Numbered from the stretch's first letter, positions 29,344 through 39,051 are shown. The stretch: DNA of 64,000 nucleotides from Thermoanaerobaculia bacterium (GCA_945787575.1 CALZKB010000003.1:1-64000), one strand, 5' to 3'. Notes: generated from the letters alone by a model not told the origin. Program-made: numbers and translations.

Positions 29344-29455
29344 GGTACCTTCGGCAGCCCGGCTGTCGTGGGATCTGCGGGGCGGCGTCCGCCGCCGCAA
29401 GAAGCGAGGACCCGTGGCTTTGCGGCACCGGCTTTTGCCGGTTGTGCCTTTATCG
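29344..29455 (-). ncRNA. GEMM-I cyclic dinucleotide riboswitch aptamer
   Basis: AAAGGCACAACCGGCAAAAGCCGGTGCCGCAAAGCCACGGGTCC...GGCGGCGGACGCCGCC...ACAGCCGGGCTGCCGAAGGTACC; contains GCAAAGCC and AGCCGGGCTGCCGAAG GEMM hallmarks. Confidence 0.85.
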
Positions 29456-29548
29456 AAGCGTCCTCTAAGTGGACAGCCTCGGAACGATTCGACCAGACCC
29501 GACAGGGTGGGCCGAACCACCACCCCTTTGGATGGGTTGAACGGGTGC

Positions 29549-29731
29549 CTAGTCGCCGCTCGCCAGCGACTCGCGCTTGTCGATCGCCGCTTGGGCCGCG
29601 GTGCCGACGGCGCAGGCGGAGCACGGCGGCTGGTTGCGGTCTCGCCGGGGCACGAGCTGGCGGACGAGCGCCCAGAGTCCCCACGCCGCAGCGACGGTGA
29701 CGAGCCAGAACTGCCAGTCGCGCCAAGGCAT
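29549..29731 (-). CDS. FeoB-associated Cys-containing small membrane protein
   Basis: Overlaps the feoB stop; MPWRDWQFWLVTVAAAWGLWALVRQL...CSACAVG. Confidence 0.6.
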   Translation of the reverse strand: MPWRDWQFWLVTVAAAWGLWALVRQLVPRRDRNQPPCSACAVGTAAQAAIDKRESLASGD

Positions 29732-31764
29732 CAAGCGACTCCCACGAGGTGCAGCCCCTGATAGGTGGCGAAGGCGAAGATCCACGCGAGACCGCTCATC
29801 CACAAGAACTGGAGCACCGCCCAACGCCAGGCGCCGGTCTCGCGGCGAGTGACGACCAAGGTCGGCAGGCACTGCATGGCGAGGACGAAGAAGACCAACA
29901 AGCTGGCCGCGGTCGCCGTCGTGAACAGCGCCGTTCCGTCGTCGCGCCGCGCGTCACGAACCCGCGAGAAGACGCCCTCGTCCGCCGGGTCGTCGACCTC
30001 CTCGCCGGTGATCAGAACGGCCAGGGTCGACACGAAGACCTCGCGCGCGAGAAAGCTGGTGAGCACCCCGACCGTCAACTGCCAGTCGTAACCCAGAGGC
30101 GCGTAGATCGGCTGGATGAGCCGGCCCAGACGGCCGGCGAAGCTCGCCGCCTGCCGATGCGGCGCCTCGAGGCTCGCCGCCTCGGCGGTCAGCTCGAGCG
30201 CCCGGTCGGGATCGCTGGCTTCGATCGCCACCGCTTCGGCGCGCAGCGCCTCCGCTTCCGGAGGCGCCTCGACCTTGGGATAAGCCGACAGCCACCACAT
30301 CACGATGCAGATGGCGAGAATGACGGTGCCCGCCTTCTGCAGGAATGTCTTGCCCTGCTGGTAGGCGGTGAGCACGGCGGTCCGCAACGCCGGCAGCTTG
30401 TACGACGGCAGCTCCAGAACCATCGGTCGCGAGTGACCCTTGAGCAGCGTGCGGCGGGCCACGAGAGCACTCGTCATCGCCGCCAGCGCCCCCAGCAGGT
30501 AACAGCCGGTAAACGCCAGACCCGCCATCAGCGGCCGGTCGCGGAAGAGCAGACTGGTGAGCAAGATGTAGACCGGCAGACGGGCCGAACAGCTCATGAA
30601 GGGTGCGACCAGGATCGTGGCCAGGCGGTCGCGGCGATCGGGAATCAGGCTGGTAGAGAGGATTCCCGGTATCGCGCAGGCGTGGCTCGACAGCAGGGGG
30701 ACGAAGGCGTGACCCGGCAGCCCGAAGCGGCACAGGAGCCGGTCGGTGACGAACGCCGCGCGCGCCAGATAGCCGGTGTCTTCGAGCAGGCTGATGAGGA
30801 AGAACAGCAGGCAGATCTGCGGCAGGAAGACCACGGTCCCGGCGATGCCGGCGATGATCCCGTTGGAGAGCAGGTCGCGCACCGCGCCGGCCGGCAGGGT
30901 CGCTCGCACCCAATCGCCCATCACGTCGAAAGTCAGGTCGATCAGATCCATCGGAATCGTCGCGAGGGCGAAGACCGTCCAGAACAGTCCCGCCATCACC
31001 ACCGCGAAGAGCAGGACACCGAGGACCGAGTGGGTGAATGCCTGGTCGAGCCGCTCGGTGAGCGTGTCGCCGCCGCTGCCGACGGCACCCTCGCCGCCGA
31101 CACTCTCCTCCACGACGCGGTCGGCCCAATCGAGCAGCGCGTCGCCGTCGGCGAGGTCCGGCACCGGCAGCTCGGGGGTAACCGGCGGCGTACCCAACGC
31201 CGAGGCGAGGGTGAGCCGCAGCTCCTCCACTCCCCGGCCGCTGCGGGCGACCACCGGCACTACCGGACAGCCGAGGAGCTGCCCGATGCGGACGGGGTCG
31301 AGCGTCAGTCCGCGCCGTTGCGCGAGGTCGACCATGTTGAGGGCGACGATGGTCGGCACCCCGATGCCGAGCAGTTCGCCGACCAAGCACAGGCTGCGGG
31401 AGAGGTTGGTGGCATCGGCGACCACGATCGCGGCATCCGGCTGACGGTAGACCCCCTCGCCTTCGAGGACGGCGCGGCAGATCCGCGCCTCCGGCAGCTC
31501 GAGGAAGAGGCGGTAGGTTCCGGGCAGGTCGACGATCTCGGCCGCCTCGCCAGACTCGTCGGCCAGCTGGAAGCGGCCAACTCGCGCGTCGGTCGTGGTC
31601 CCGGGAAAATTGGCGGTCTTCGCACGCAGACCGCAAAGCCGGTTGAAGAGCGTCGTCTTGCCGGTGTTCGGCGCGCCGAGGAGGGCGACCCGAATGCGAC
31701 GCGCGCTCGAGGCGGCGACGACCGCCTTCTCCTCCTCTGCCCGCCAAGGGGCAGCCGTGCTCAT
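29731..31764 (-). CDS. feoB: Ferrous iron transport protein B
   Basis: G-domain GAPNTGKTTLFNRLCG, DLPGTYRL, NMVD; C-terminal Gate-type TM region. Confidence 0.95.
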   Translation of the reverse strand: MSTAAPWRAEEEKAVVAASSARRIRVALLGAPNTGKTTLFNRLCGLRAKTANFPGTTTDARVGRFQLADESGEAAEIVDLPGTYRLFLELPEARICRAVLEGEGVYRQPDAAIVVADATNLSRSLCLVGELLGIGVPTIVALNMVDLAQRRGLTLDPVRIGQLLGCPVVPVVARSGRGVEELRLTLASALGTPPVTPELPVPDLADGDALLDWADRVVEESVGGEGAVGSGGDTLTERLDQAFTHSVLGVLLFAVVMAGLFWTVFALATIPMDLIDLTFDVMGDWVRATLPAGAVRDLLSNGIIAGIAGTVVFLPQICLLFFLISLLEDTGYLARAAFVTDRLLCRFGLPGHAFVPLLSSHACAIPGILSTSLIPDRRDRLATILVAPFMSCSARLPVYILLTSLLFRDRPLMAGLAFTGCYLLGALAAMTSALVARRTLLKGHSRPMVLELPSYKLPALRTAVLTAYQQGKTFLQKAGTVILAICIVMWWLSAYPKVEAPPEAEALRAEAVAIEASDPDRALELTAEAASLEAPHRQAASFAGRLGRLIQPIYAPLGYDWQLTVGVLTSFLAREVFVSTLAVLITGEEVDDPADEGVFSRVRDARRDDGTALFTTATAASLLVFFVLAMQCLPTLVVTRRETGAWRWAVLQFLWMSGLAWIFAFATYQGLHLVGVA

Positions 31765-32066
31765 CCTCCGACCGGGAGCTCCGACGAGGAGTCGTCGACG
31801 GGCTCGACCATGAGACGCTCGGCGATCGCCTCGGAGAGGCCGACGCGCATGCCGCGCACCTCGACGATGCACAGCGACCCGGTCTTGCAGACGAAGAGGC
31901 GCCGGTCAGGGGTCAGCCCAAGAGCGGTGAGTAGATCCCGATCGGAGTCGCGAAGATCACTCGCGCGCAGTCGCGCGGTGGTCCCTTCGGGCACTAAGGT
32001 GAGGGGAAGCCAAGCGTCCGGCCGAGGGGAGGGGAATCGCCTGCTAGCGGGCTGAGAGGAGATCAT
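31761..32066 (-). CDS. feoA: Ferrous iron transport protein A
   Basis: Small SH3-like protein overlapping the feoB start (ATGA). Confidence 0.85.
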   Translation of the reverse strand: MISSQPASRRFPSPRPDAWLPLTLVPEGTTARLRASDLRDSDRDLLTALGLTPDRRLFVCKTGSLCIVEVRGMRVGLSEAIAERLMVEPVDDSSSELPVGG

Positions 32067-32078
32067 TGGCTTCCTTAA

Positions 32079-32093
32079 TGAGACTTTATCTCA
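32079..32093. promoter_or_regulatory. Inverted repeat TGAGA-CTTTA-TCTCA upstream of feoA
   Basis: Perfect 5-5-5 palindrome 13 nt upstream of the feoA ATG. Confidence 0.4.
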
Positions 32094-32369
32094 ATAGTCT
32101 CCAGTCTAGGATAGCACGTGCGACGCAACCGCAAACCACCCTTTCCGGTAGTAGAGGGCTCGCCCGCTTGGCCAGCGGCCGAGTCAAGCACGTCGCTGCC
32201 TGGGCGGCGTTCATGGCGAATCCCGAGGCGAGCAAGTTCGCAGGCGGGGTCCAGAGTCGGGGCGGTTGACATCTACGGCCAATCGAGAGCGGACTGGGCT
32301 CGCCGCCCGGTCCTTCTGCGATACTCCGCGGATGCCGTGCCTCTCTCTTGGGCCGAGACCGAGCGCGGG

Positions 32370-33956
32370 ATGACTTCCGCGTCGTCCTACTCGGCAGCCG
32401 GCCGGGCACTGTCGCGGCTCGTGCCCCCGTTGCGGTTGGAACCTTCGCCGACCGACGAGATGGCTCTGCTCAGCCTCGGCCGGGTCCGAGCGGAGAATCG
32501 CTTCCTGTTCCACGCTGCGCTCTGGGCGGGGCTGTTCGGCTACCTGCTGTTTATCAACCTGCTGACCGACCCGCTGCCGCTGTGGAGCCTACGCCCGCTA
32601 TCGATCTGGGGCTCGATCGTCCTGTTCGACGGCTTTCTCGTCTTCGTGCCCGGCCGCCGGAAGTACGAGGCGAGGCACCGGCGCCTGCGGCAGGCCTTGC
32701 AGGAGGCCACCCGAGCGCGGGGTGACGAAGCGGTCGGCGAGCTGGACGTCCTTCGCGGCGAGCTGATCAGCTCGGTCGAGGAGGCGGAGGCGGCGCTGCG
32801 GCAGTCCGACCCCGAAACCGCCGCGGACGTCGCTCGCGGCCGCTCGCACGCGTTGACGGTGATCGCCTGGCTCGACGAGGCCGAGCGCCTGCTGGCCCGA
32901 GGCCGCGACGATCGCGAGCTCCGCCAGGAGGTCGTCGTCGCACTCTCGAGACCGACCGGGACGAGCGAGCGCGACGCCCTTCGGGCGTTGCTCGGCCAGC
33001 TCGATGTGCAGGACCTCAACCTGGCCGCTCTCGAAAGGGAAGTGACCCGCCGCAGATCCCTGCTCGAGTCGTTCTTCCTGGCGATCGAGAGCGCCAGCCT
33101 CGCGGAGGGGAGCGAGCACATACTGGCCGCCGTCGGCGACCCGATTCGCGAACGGGTGACGCTGCTGGCGGAGGTCGCCGCCGCCCGTGACAGCGAAGCG
33201 GCGCCGCTGGCCACCGGGATCCCGGCGGCGCGGATCCGCCGCGAAGTCGATCTCGCCCGCGACCTCCAGCAGTCGATCCTCCCACGTCGAGCCCCGCAAC
33301 TTGCCGGACTCACCGTCGCTCATCGCTACCGCCCGTCGAGCGAGGTCGGCGGCGATTTCTACGACTTCTACGCTACCGGCGAGAACCGGCTGCTGGTGGC
33401 GGTGGGCGACGCCAGCGGTCACGGCCTCGACAGCTCGATGGTCAGCAGCATGGCCAAGAGCGCCCTCTACACCCAGGTCTCCGCGGGCCGACCCCTCGGC
33501 GAGGCGATGGCGGAGCTCAACCGGCTGATGTGCGACACCCTCGGCCGGCGTCGTTTGATGACCCTCCTGCTGATGGAGGTCGACTCGGCCCGCCAGACCG
33601 CCTCGTGGGTGAGCGCCGGCCAGGTCTGGCCGCTGCTGCGGCGCGCGGGAGAAGTCGAGGAGCTCGAGCAGGCCGGCTATCCCCTCGGGGTCCGACGGGA
33701 GACCCGGTACCAGGTCCGCGAAACGCGCTTCGAGCCGGGCGACCTGCTCCTGCTGCTGACCGACGGCTACCCGGAGGCGGCTGATCGGGACGATGAGCCG
33801 TACGGCTGGCAGCAGCTCGCCGAGCGCCTCGTCACGCTGGGCGACTCCGATCCGAAGAGCGTCATCCGGACGCTCGAGGAAGACCTCTCCCGGCACCTGG
33901 CGGGTTCGGCGCCCCAAGATGACGTCACCCTAGTGGCGATCCGCTTCGAACGATGA
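32370..33956 (+). CDS. SpoIIE/PP2C-type phosphatase, membrane-anchored
   Basis: DLQQSILPRRAPQLAGLTVAHRYRPSSEVGGDFYDFY...VGDASGHGLDSSMVSSMAKSALY. Confidence 0.88.
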   Translation: MTSASSYSAAGRALSRLVPPLRLEPSPTDEMALLSLGRVRAENRFLFHAALWAGLFGYLLFINLLTDPLPLWSLRPLSIWGSIVLFDGFLVFVPGRRKYEARHRRLRQALQEATRARGDEAVGELDVLRGELISSVEEAEAALRQSDPETAADVARGRSHALTVIAWLDEAERLLARGRDDRELRQEVVVALSRPTGTSERDALRALLGQLDVQDLNLAALEREVTRRRSLLESFFLAIESASLAEGSEHILAAVGDPIRERVTLLAEVAAARDSEAAPLATGIPAARIRREVDLARDLQQSILPRRAPQLAGLTVAHRYRPSSEVGGDFYDFYATGENRLLVAVGDASGHGLDSSMVSSMAKSALYTQVSAGRPLGEAMAELNRLMCDTLGRRRLMTLLLMEVDSARQTASWVSAGQVWPLLRRAGEVEELEQAGYPLGVRRETRYQVRETRFEPGDLLLLLTDGYPEAADRDDEPYGWQQLAERLVTLGDSDPKSVIRTLEEDLSRHLAGSAPQDDVTLVAIRFER

Positions 33957-34672
33957 GCCGCGACCGTGACATCCGACCCTCGCTCCGCCGCCCGGTGGCG
34001 AGCCTGGAGGAGCTCGAAGCGGTCGGGCGTCGGGTTACAAGAGCTCGGGCCGCGAGCGAGCGCCGGGTGAGGTTCCTCGCGGTGACCGGCCTACTGCTCG
34101 CGGTCATCAACCTCGGCACGAGCGCTTCGGCGTCAGAGCTGCCGCCCGGCGAGCGCTGGTGGTCTCTCTTCCCGATCGCCTCTTTCGCCCTCCTGGGCGC
34201 CCTCGGGACGTTTCGCTCTCGGATCCTGTTGGGGAGGATCCTGGAGGCCGATCGGCGCCTCCTCTTCCACCGCGGCCTGCTCGGACGGGAGCCGGAGATC
34301 GCCGCCCTCGAGCGCAGCCTCGGCGAGCGGCTGGCCGAGCTCGGAGCCGCGGCATCGCCGGCGAGGGAGGCGTTGGAGGCGGCGAGCGCCGAGGCTGGAC
34401 GGCTGCTGCAGGTCCTTCGGGGAGACGCCTCGGACGTTGAAGCGGCAGTAGGGCAGGCACCGCCGACGCGCGTGCTCGCCGCGGTCGACGCCTACCGGAT
34501 CGCGCTGTCCAATCTCGACACCAACCGTTTGCTGCAGCCCGACTTCAACCACCCCCCGGAACTGGCGCAGGCGCTCGTCGCCGCTCGCGATCTGCTCATC
34601 CGCTCGCCGGAAGGCGGCGTCGAGCCGAGCTCCCGCCGACCTCGAAACGAGTATCCGGCTCTTCCGCGGTGA
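33953..34672 (+). CDS. Two-TM membrane protein of unknown function, translationally coupled to the phosphatase
   Basis: ATGA overlap; hydrophobic segments; coiled-coil-like C-terminus. Confidence 0.6.
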   Translation: MSRDRDIRPSLRRPVASLEELEAVGRRVTRARAASERRVRFLAVTGLLLAVINLGTSASASELPPGERWWSLFPIASFALLGALGTFRSRILLGRILEADRRLLFHRGLLGREPEIAALERSLGERLAELGAAASPAREALEAASAEAGRLLQVLRGDASDVEAAVGQAPPTRVLAAVDAYRIALSNLDTNRLLQPDFNHPPELAQALVAARDLLIRSPEGGVEPSSRRPRNEYPALPR

Positions 34673-34822
34673 AGGTGCTCGAGGAGACGCTCGAGCTCGG
34701 CCCGACTTCGCCCCCGCCCAATTCTGGCTCGGTCTGAGCGTCGAGCGGCAGCAACGCTACGACGAAACGCGGGCCGCCTTCGAGCGCCAGTTCTGCTCGG
34801 CTCCCGCTGTACGATCGACGGC

Positions 34823-36148
34823 ATGGCGTCAACGCTGCTGGGCCAGATGTGGAACTCGGTCGCCGACCGCGGGCGCGAGATCCTCGCGCGGCGGCGCGAC
34901 GCTCGCGAGGTGCGGTCGATCGGCAATCTGTGCCGAGATCTCGTGTCCGAGAGGGGCGAAGCCTCCGGAGTCGCCTTGGCGCGGGACCTCATCGAGCATT
35001 ATGAAGCGATGGACGAGGACCAGCGGCTGGCGTTCTTCAAGCTGCTCGAGACCGAGCTTTCGCCTGACTTCGAGCCCATCGCCCGCGCGGCCGCCACCTT
35101 CCTCGAGAGTCCCGGCCCCGCTGCCCTGCTCGATTTGAGCCGGACCGTCGAATCGCCGCGTCAGGAGCTGATTCGACGGGTCAATCTGGCCCCGCACGGC
35201 ACCGCGGCAATCGTCGCGATGCGGAAGGAACTGTTGGGCCTCCTCCCGGACCATCCCGAGCTGGCGAGCGTCGACGTCGACTTCGAGCACGTGCTGCACT
35301 CCTGGTTCAATCGGGGCTTCCTCGAGCTGCGGCGGATCGACTGGAACACCCCGGCCGCGATCCTCGAGAAGCTGATCGAGCACGAGGCGGTCCACGCGAT
35401 CCGAGGCTGGCCGGACATGCGCCGCCGCCTCGAAGAGGATCGACGCTGCTTCGCCTTCTTCCACCCCGCCCTGCCCGACGAGCCGCTGATCTTCGTCGAG
35501 GTCGCGCTGCTCGACGGCCTGGCCGACTCGATCGAGGCCCTCCTCTCCCTCGAGCACGCGGCGGGCGACGCGAGTCGAGCCAGCACCGCGATCTTCTACT
35601 CGATCAACAACTGCCAGGACGGGCTGCGCGGGATCTCCTTCGGGAGCTTCCTCATCAAGCAGGTGGTCTTCGATCTGCTCCGGGAGCAGCCCCGACTCAG
35701 AACCTTCGCCACGCTGTCGCCGATACCCGGATTCCGTGCTTGGCTCGACGACGGCACCGTGGAGGCCGACGAGAGTGGCCTCGACGCTGAGGAGCTCGAG
35801 CGGCTGCAGGCGCTCGAGATCCCCGGCTGGCATCGGGACGCCGAGCTGACCGGTTCTCTCGAGGAGCCGTTGCTTCGCCTGTGCGCGCACTATCTGCTCA
35901 AAGCCAAGAGGGATCGAGAGCCTCGCGATCCGGTAGCGCGTTTTCACCTCGGCAACGGAGCGCGGGTGGAACGGATCAACTGGTTGGCCGATGTCTCGGA
36001 GAAGGGGATCAGGCAGTCGGCGGGGATGATGGTGAACTACGCCTATCGGACGGCCCAGATCGAGAAGAACCACGAGGCGTACGTAGCCCACGGCAGGGTC
36101 GCCGCGTCGGCCGTCGCGACGGCCCTGTTGCGCAAGAAGAAGCCCTGA
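34823..36148 (+). CDS. Malonyl-CoA decarboxylase
   Basis: HPALPDEPLIFVEVALLDGLADSIEALL..AIFYSINNCQDGLRGISFGSFLIKQV...FATLSPIPGFRAWL. Confidence 0.93.
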   Translation: MASTLLGQMWNSVADRGREILARRRDAREVRSIGNLCRDLVSERGEASGVALARDLIEHYEAMDEDQRLAFFKLLETELSPDFEPIARAAATFLESPGPAALLDLSRTVESPRQELIRRVNLAPHGTAAIVAMRKELLGLLPDHPELASVDVDFEHVLHSWFNRGFLELRRIDWNTPAAILEKLIEHEAVHAIRGWPDMRRRLEEDRRCFAFFHPALPDEPLIFVEVALLDGLADSIEALLSLEHAAGDASRASTAIFYSINNCQDGLRGISFGSFLIKQVVFDLLREQPRLRTFATLSPIPGFRAWLDDGTVEADESGLDAEELERLQALEIPGWHRDAELTGSLEEPLLRLCAHYLLKAKRDREPRDPVARFHLGNGARVERINWLADVSEKGIRQSAGMMVNYAYRTAQIEKNHEAYVAHGRVAASAVATALLRKKKP

Positions 36149-36363
36149 CCGGCCGAGCCTTCGACCGCTACTCCTTCAGGTCGGTGAGAATCTCGACGTA
36201 GCGATCGATGGAATGGTCCTTGCGGCCGTCCGGCCCCGGATTCGAGCAGTCGTCGATGCGTCCCTCGACCTGTCCCTCCACTCGCGCCAGGAAGCTCTTC
36301 CAGGGTCTGCTACCGGTCTCGAGGTGGGGCTCGGTGCCGCGGAGGGCTTAGCTACTCTAGGAC

Positions 36364-36391
36364 TTGACTAGTATTAAGTTAGTGGTACACT
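36364..36391 (+). promoter_or_regulatory. Sigma70-like promoter of the PadR regulator
   Basis: TTGACT N16 TACACT; shares TTGACTAGTA with the GntR promoter at 2331. Confidence 0.5.
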
Positions 36392-36439
36392 TAGTTTCGT
36401 GATGGGCCGAGCTACACAATACGTCTCGCCCCCAGGAGA

Positions 36440-36841
36440 GTGGCTGCCATGGAAGAGGAAGCGATCGTCAGGAAGTTCCAGAAGGAGCTCAACTCCGGTA
36501 CCGCCTCCCTGGTGGTCCTGGGGCTGATGGCCCGCTCGGCCGAACCGCTGTACGGGTATCAGATCGCCAAGCTCCTGGAGGAGCTCGCGGACGGGCGGCT
36601 GCCGATGAAGCAAGGCGCCCTCTATCCGGTGCTCCGGTCGATGGAGGCCAACGGTCTCCTCGAGAGCGAAGTGGAGCCATCGACCTCCGCGCCTCCGCGC
36701 CGCTACTACACGGTGACCGCAGCCGGACACCTCATGCTCGAGCGCTGGATCGCCATCTGGGGCAGCACGCGCGAGTTCATCGACCGGGTATTGGCCGTGA
36801 CCGAAACCGGCGGTCACCACGAGGAGAGCACAGATGTCTGA
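36440..36841 (+). CDS. PadR family transcriptional regulator
   Basis: YGYQIAKLLEELADGRLPMKQGALYPVLRSMEANGLLESEVE...PRRYYTVTAAGH. Confidence 0.9.
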   Translation: MAAMEEEAIVRKFQKELNSGTASLVVLGLMARSAEPLYGYQIAKLLEELADGRLPMKQGALYPVLRSMEANGLLESEVEPSTSAPPRRYYTVTAAGHLMLERWIAIWGSTREFIDRVLAVTETGGHHEESTDV

Positions 36842-37742
36842 GAAGATTTCGACCGTCCAGGAGTACTTCGATCGCCTGGCCGCCGCCTTCGCCGGCACCG
36901 ATCCGGCCGTGGCGCAAGACGCGACCTACGACGCGCAGGAGTTTCTGGCCGGGGAGCGGGAGGCGCTCGCGGCCGAGGGAGCCGATCCCGACAGCGAATC
37001 CGATCTGGTCGGACGGCTGCTGCGGCGCTTCGGTGAGCCGGCGGAGATCGTTGAGAGCTATCGCGCCACCGAGGCACAGGTGGCCGCGGCCCTGGCTCAG
37101 CCGCGGTCGCGGCCGGCCGCCAGCCTGGCCGGGCGGATTCTGGGGGTCTTCGCCGAGCCGCGCTCCTACGGCGCGCTCTTCTTCATGCTGCTCTCGCTGC
37201 CTCTCGGGATCCTCTACTTCACCTGGGCGATCACCGGCCTGTCGCTGTCACTGGGTCTCGGGATCCTCATCTTCGGCTTTCTCTTCTTCCTGTTCTTCAT
37301 GTCGACCGTCCGGGCCGTGGCGCTCGTCGAGTGCCGCGTCGTCGAGGCGCTGTTGGGGGAGCGGATGCCGCGCCGTCCGTCGGTCGTTCCGCCACGGGGC
37401 AAATGGACCGAGCGCCTCAAGTTCTGGATCACCGACAGGCGGACCTGGCTGACCATCCTGTACATGATTCTCCGACTGCCGTTGGGCATCATGTACTTCT
37501 TGGTCGCGGTGACGTTCCTGACCTTCGCCCTCGCCTTGACGGTGGCGCCCTTCGCTCAGCTCTTTCTCGACTATCCGATCGTGCATATCTGGGGCAACAA
37601 CTACTACCTGCCGTTGTGGATCATCCCCGTCTTCTGGCTGGCCGGCGCCTTCGATCTGTTGATCCTCATCCACATCGCCCGGGCAGTCGGACGGTGGCAC
37701 GCGCGGATGGCGAAGGCGATGCTGGCGAAACCGGGGATCTAG
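36834..37742 (+). CDS. HAAS/DUF1700-like sensor membrane protein partner of PadR
   Basis: Overlaps padR; RRFGEPAEIVESYRATEAQ then multi-TM domain. Confidence 0.75.
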   Translation: MSEKISTVQEYFDRLAAAFAGTDPAVAQDATYDAQEFLAGEREALAAEGADPDSESDLVGRLLRRFGEPAEIVESYRATEAQVAAALAQPRSRPAASLAGRILGVFAEPRSYGALFFMLLSLPLGILYFTWAITGLSLSLGLGILIFGFLFFLFFMSTVRAVALVECRVVEALLGERMPRRPSVVPPRGKWTERLKFWITDRRTWLTILYMILRLPLGIMYFLVAVTFLTFALALTVAPFAQLFLDYPIVHIWGNNYYLPLWIIPVFWLAGAFDLLILIHIARAVGRWHARMAKAMLAKPGI

Positions 37743-37801
37743 CGGGTGCCCCAATCAGGTGCCCGATGGGCTCGAGCCGAGCTTGCCGCGTTTCGGCTAT
37801 C

Positions 37802-38449
37802 TCATGACCCTCGACGAACGGCGACCAGCCAGAGCTCCCGGCGCGGCCCCAGCCGGGTGCGTAGCGGCCCGCCGATCGCGCGCAGCGGCAAGGCCAGGAG
37901 ATTGCCGACCTGCCAGGGAAGACTCGCGCGCCGCTGCCACAGGTGGGGGTGCACCCGGACGGTACGAAAGCCCTCTTTCCCGAGCAGCCGGATCATGTGT
38001 CTGGCGGCATAGTAGACGTAGTGCTGGGTCCCGCCGTGCGCGAAGAAGTGATGGGTCTCCGGTGACCGTACCGCCAGGTAGAACTCGAGGTTGGGGACGG
38101 CGACGAACAGGCCGCCCCCCTTGGCCTCGAGGCCGAGCTCGGTCGTGGCTTGCAGCGAATAGCCGAGCGAGCAACCGACGTCGAGCAGCGGCCCCGACTC
38201 CACGTGGTTGAGCAGGTCGAGGATCTGCCGGCGCGACTTGGCGACCCGGTGGCGGCGGCGCCTGGCGTAGCGCTCGTTCCACAGGACGTGCGGCCGCTTC
38301 GACGTCGGGGTCTGGTCGCGGCTCTTGTAGACCAGGTCGCAGGAACAGCGGACGAAGGTGAACTCTGCGCGCTCGACGAACGGCTCCCGTTCGTCGGATC
38401 CGCAGACCGGACACTCACTCCAGCGGCTGACAGGCGTGGGCGACGACAT
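37802..38449 (-). pseudogene. SAM-dependent methyltransferase with internal in-frame deletion of the core
   Basis: CPVCGS..ERYA..LLDVGCSLGYSLQATTELGLEAKG directly followed by GGLFVAVPNLEFYLAVRSPETHHFFAHGG; central Rossmann strands missing. Confidence 0.6.
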
Positions 38450-38868
38450 CAGCGCCCTCTTGCGATCGGTTCGGCCGCCTCTCGATTCCGCCGCAGGGCG
38501 GCGACCCGGTCCACCGCCCAGCCGAGGCCACCGTAGACCAGCGACCAGACACCGGCGTTGAGCAGCGCGATGTAGACGTGCTGTACACCGTGAACCACCG
38601 TTCTAGGCTCCCGCAAACCGAGCGCGGTCGCCAGGTCGAACCCTGGTCCGCCATGGAACGTGGCCAAAGGCAGCCCCACCAGGCCCAGCAACGCCGCCAG
38701 CGGTCCGAGAAAGTAGAGCCCGTAGAGTCCCGAAGACGCCGGTGCGATCACCAGGCCAAGAGCGAAGCCCGTCGTTCGCCACAGTCTGCTCGGCGCGTGG
38801 CGCCCGGCCCACCAGAATGCCGCGACCGGGACCAACCACAAAGCGAGCAATGCGACGAGGGTGAGCAT
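38449..38868 (-). CDS. Membrane protein
   Basis: Multiple hydrophobic helices; abuts the downstream ORF. Confidence 0.55.
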   Translation of the reverse strand: MLTLVALLALWLVPVAAFWWAGRHAPSRLWRTTGFALGLVIAPASSGLYGLYFLGPLAALLGLVGLPLATFHGGPGFDLATALGLREPRTVVHGVQHVYIALLNAGVWSLVYGGLGWAVDRVAALRRNREAAEPIARGR

Positions 38869-39051
38869 TCACGATGACTCTACCCTCTCAGGCGGCTCCC
38901 CCGGCATCTCGCGGAGCTTGCCTTCTGGCGCCGGTGATCGGGGGCCTGCCCGGTCCCGACGAGCGCCGGGACAAGCCCTGTGGATCGCTGGGTTATGCTG
39001 TTTCTTTGTGTCCCATGATGAGGATCTCGGATGCGAAAGGACGGCGAGACG

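Noticed and set aside
30000-32055. 768-aa plus-strand ORF 29749-32055
   Set aside because: Antisense shadow of feoB/feoA; no recognisable domain and very high Arg/Glu/Gln content.
36171-36350. Minus-strand open stretch GTEPHLETGSRPWKSFLARVEGQVEGRIDDCSNPGPDGRKDHSIDRYVEILTDLKE*
   Set aside because: Reads like a gene fragment, but I cannot assign a family and there is no start codon; left uncalled.
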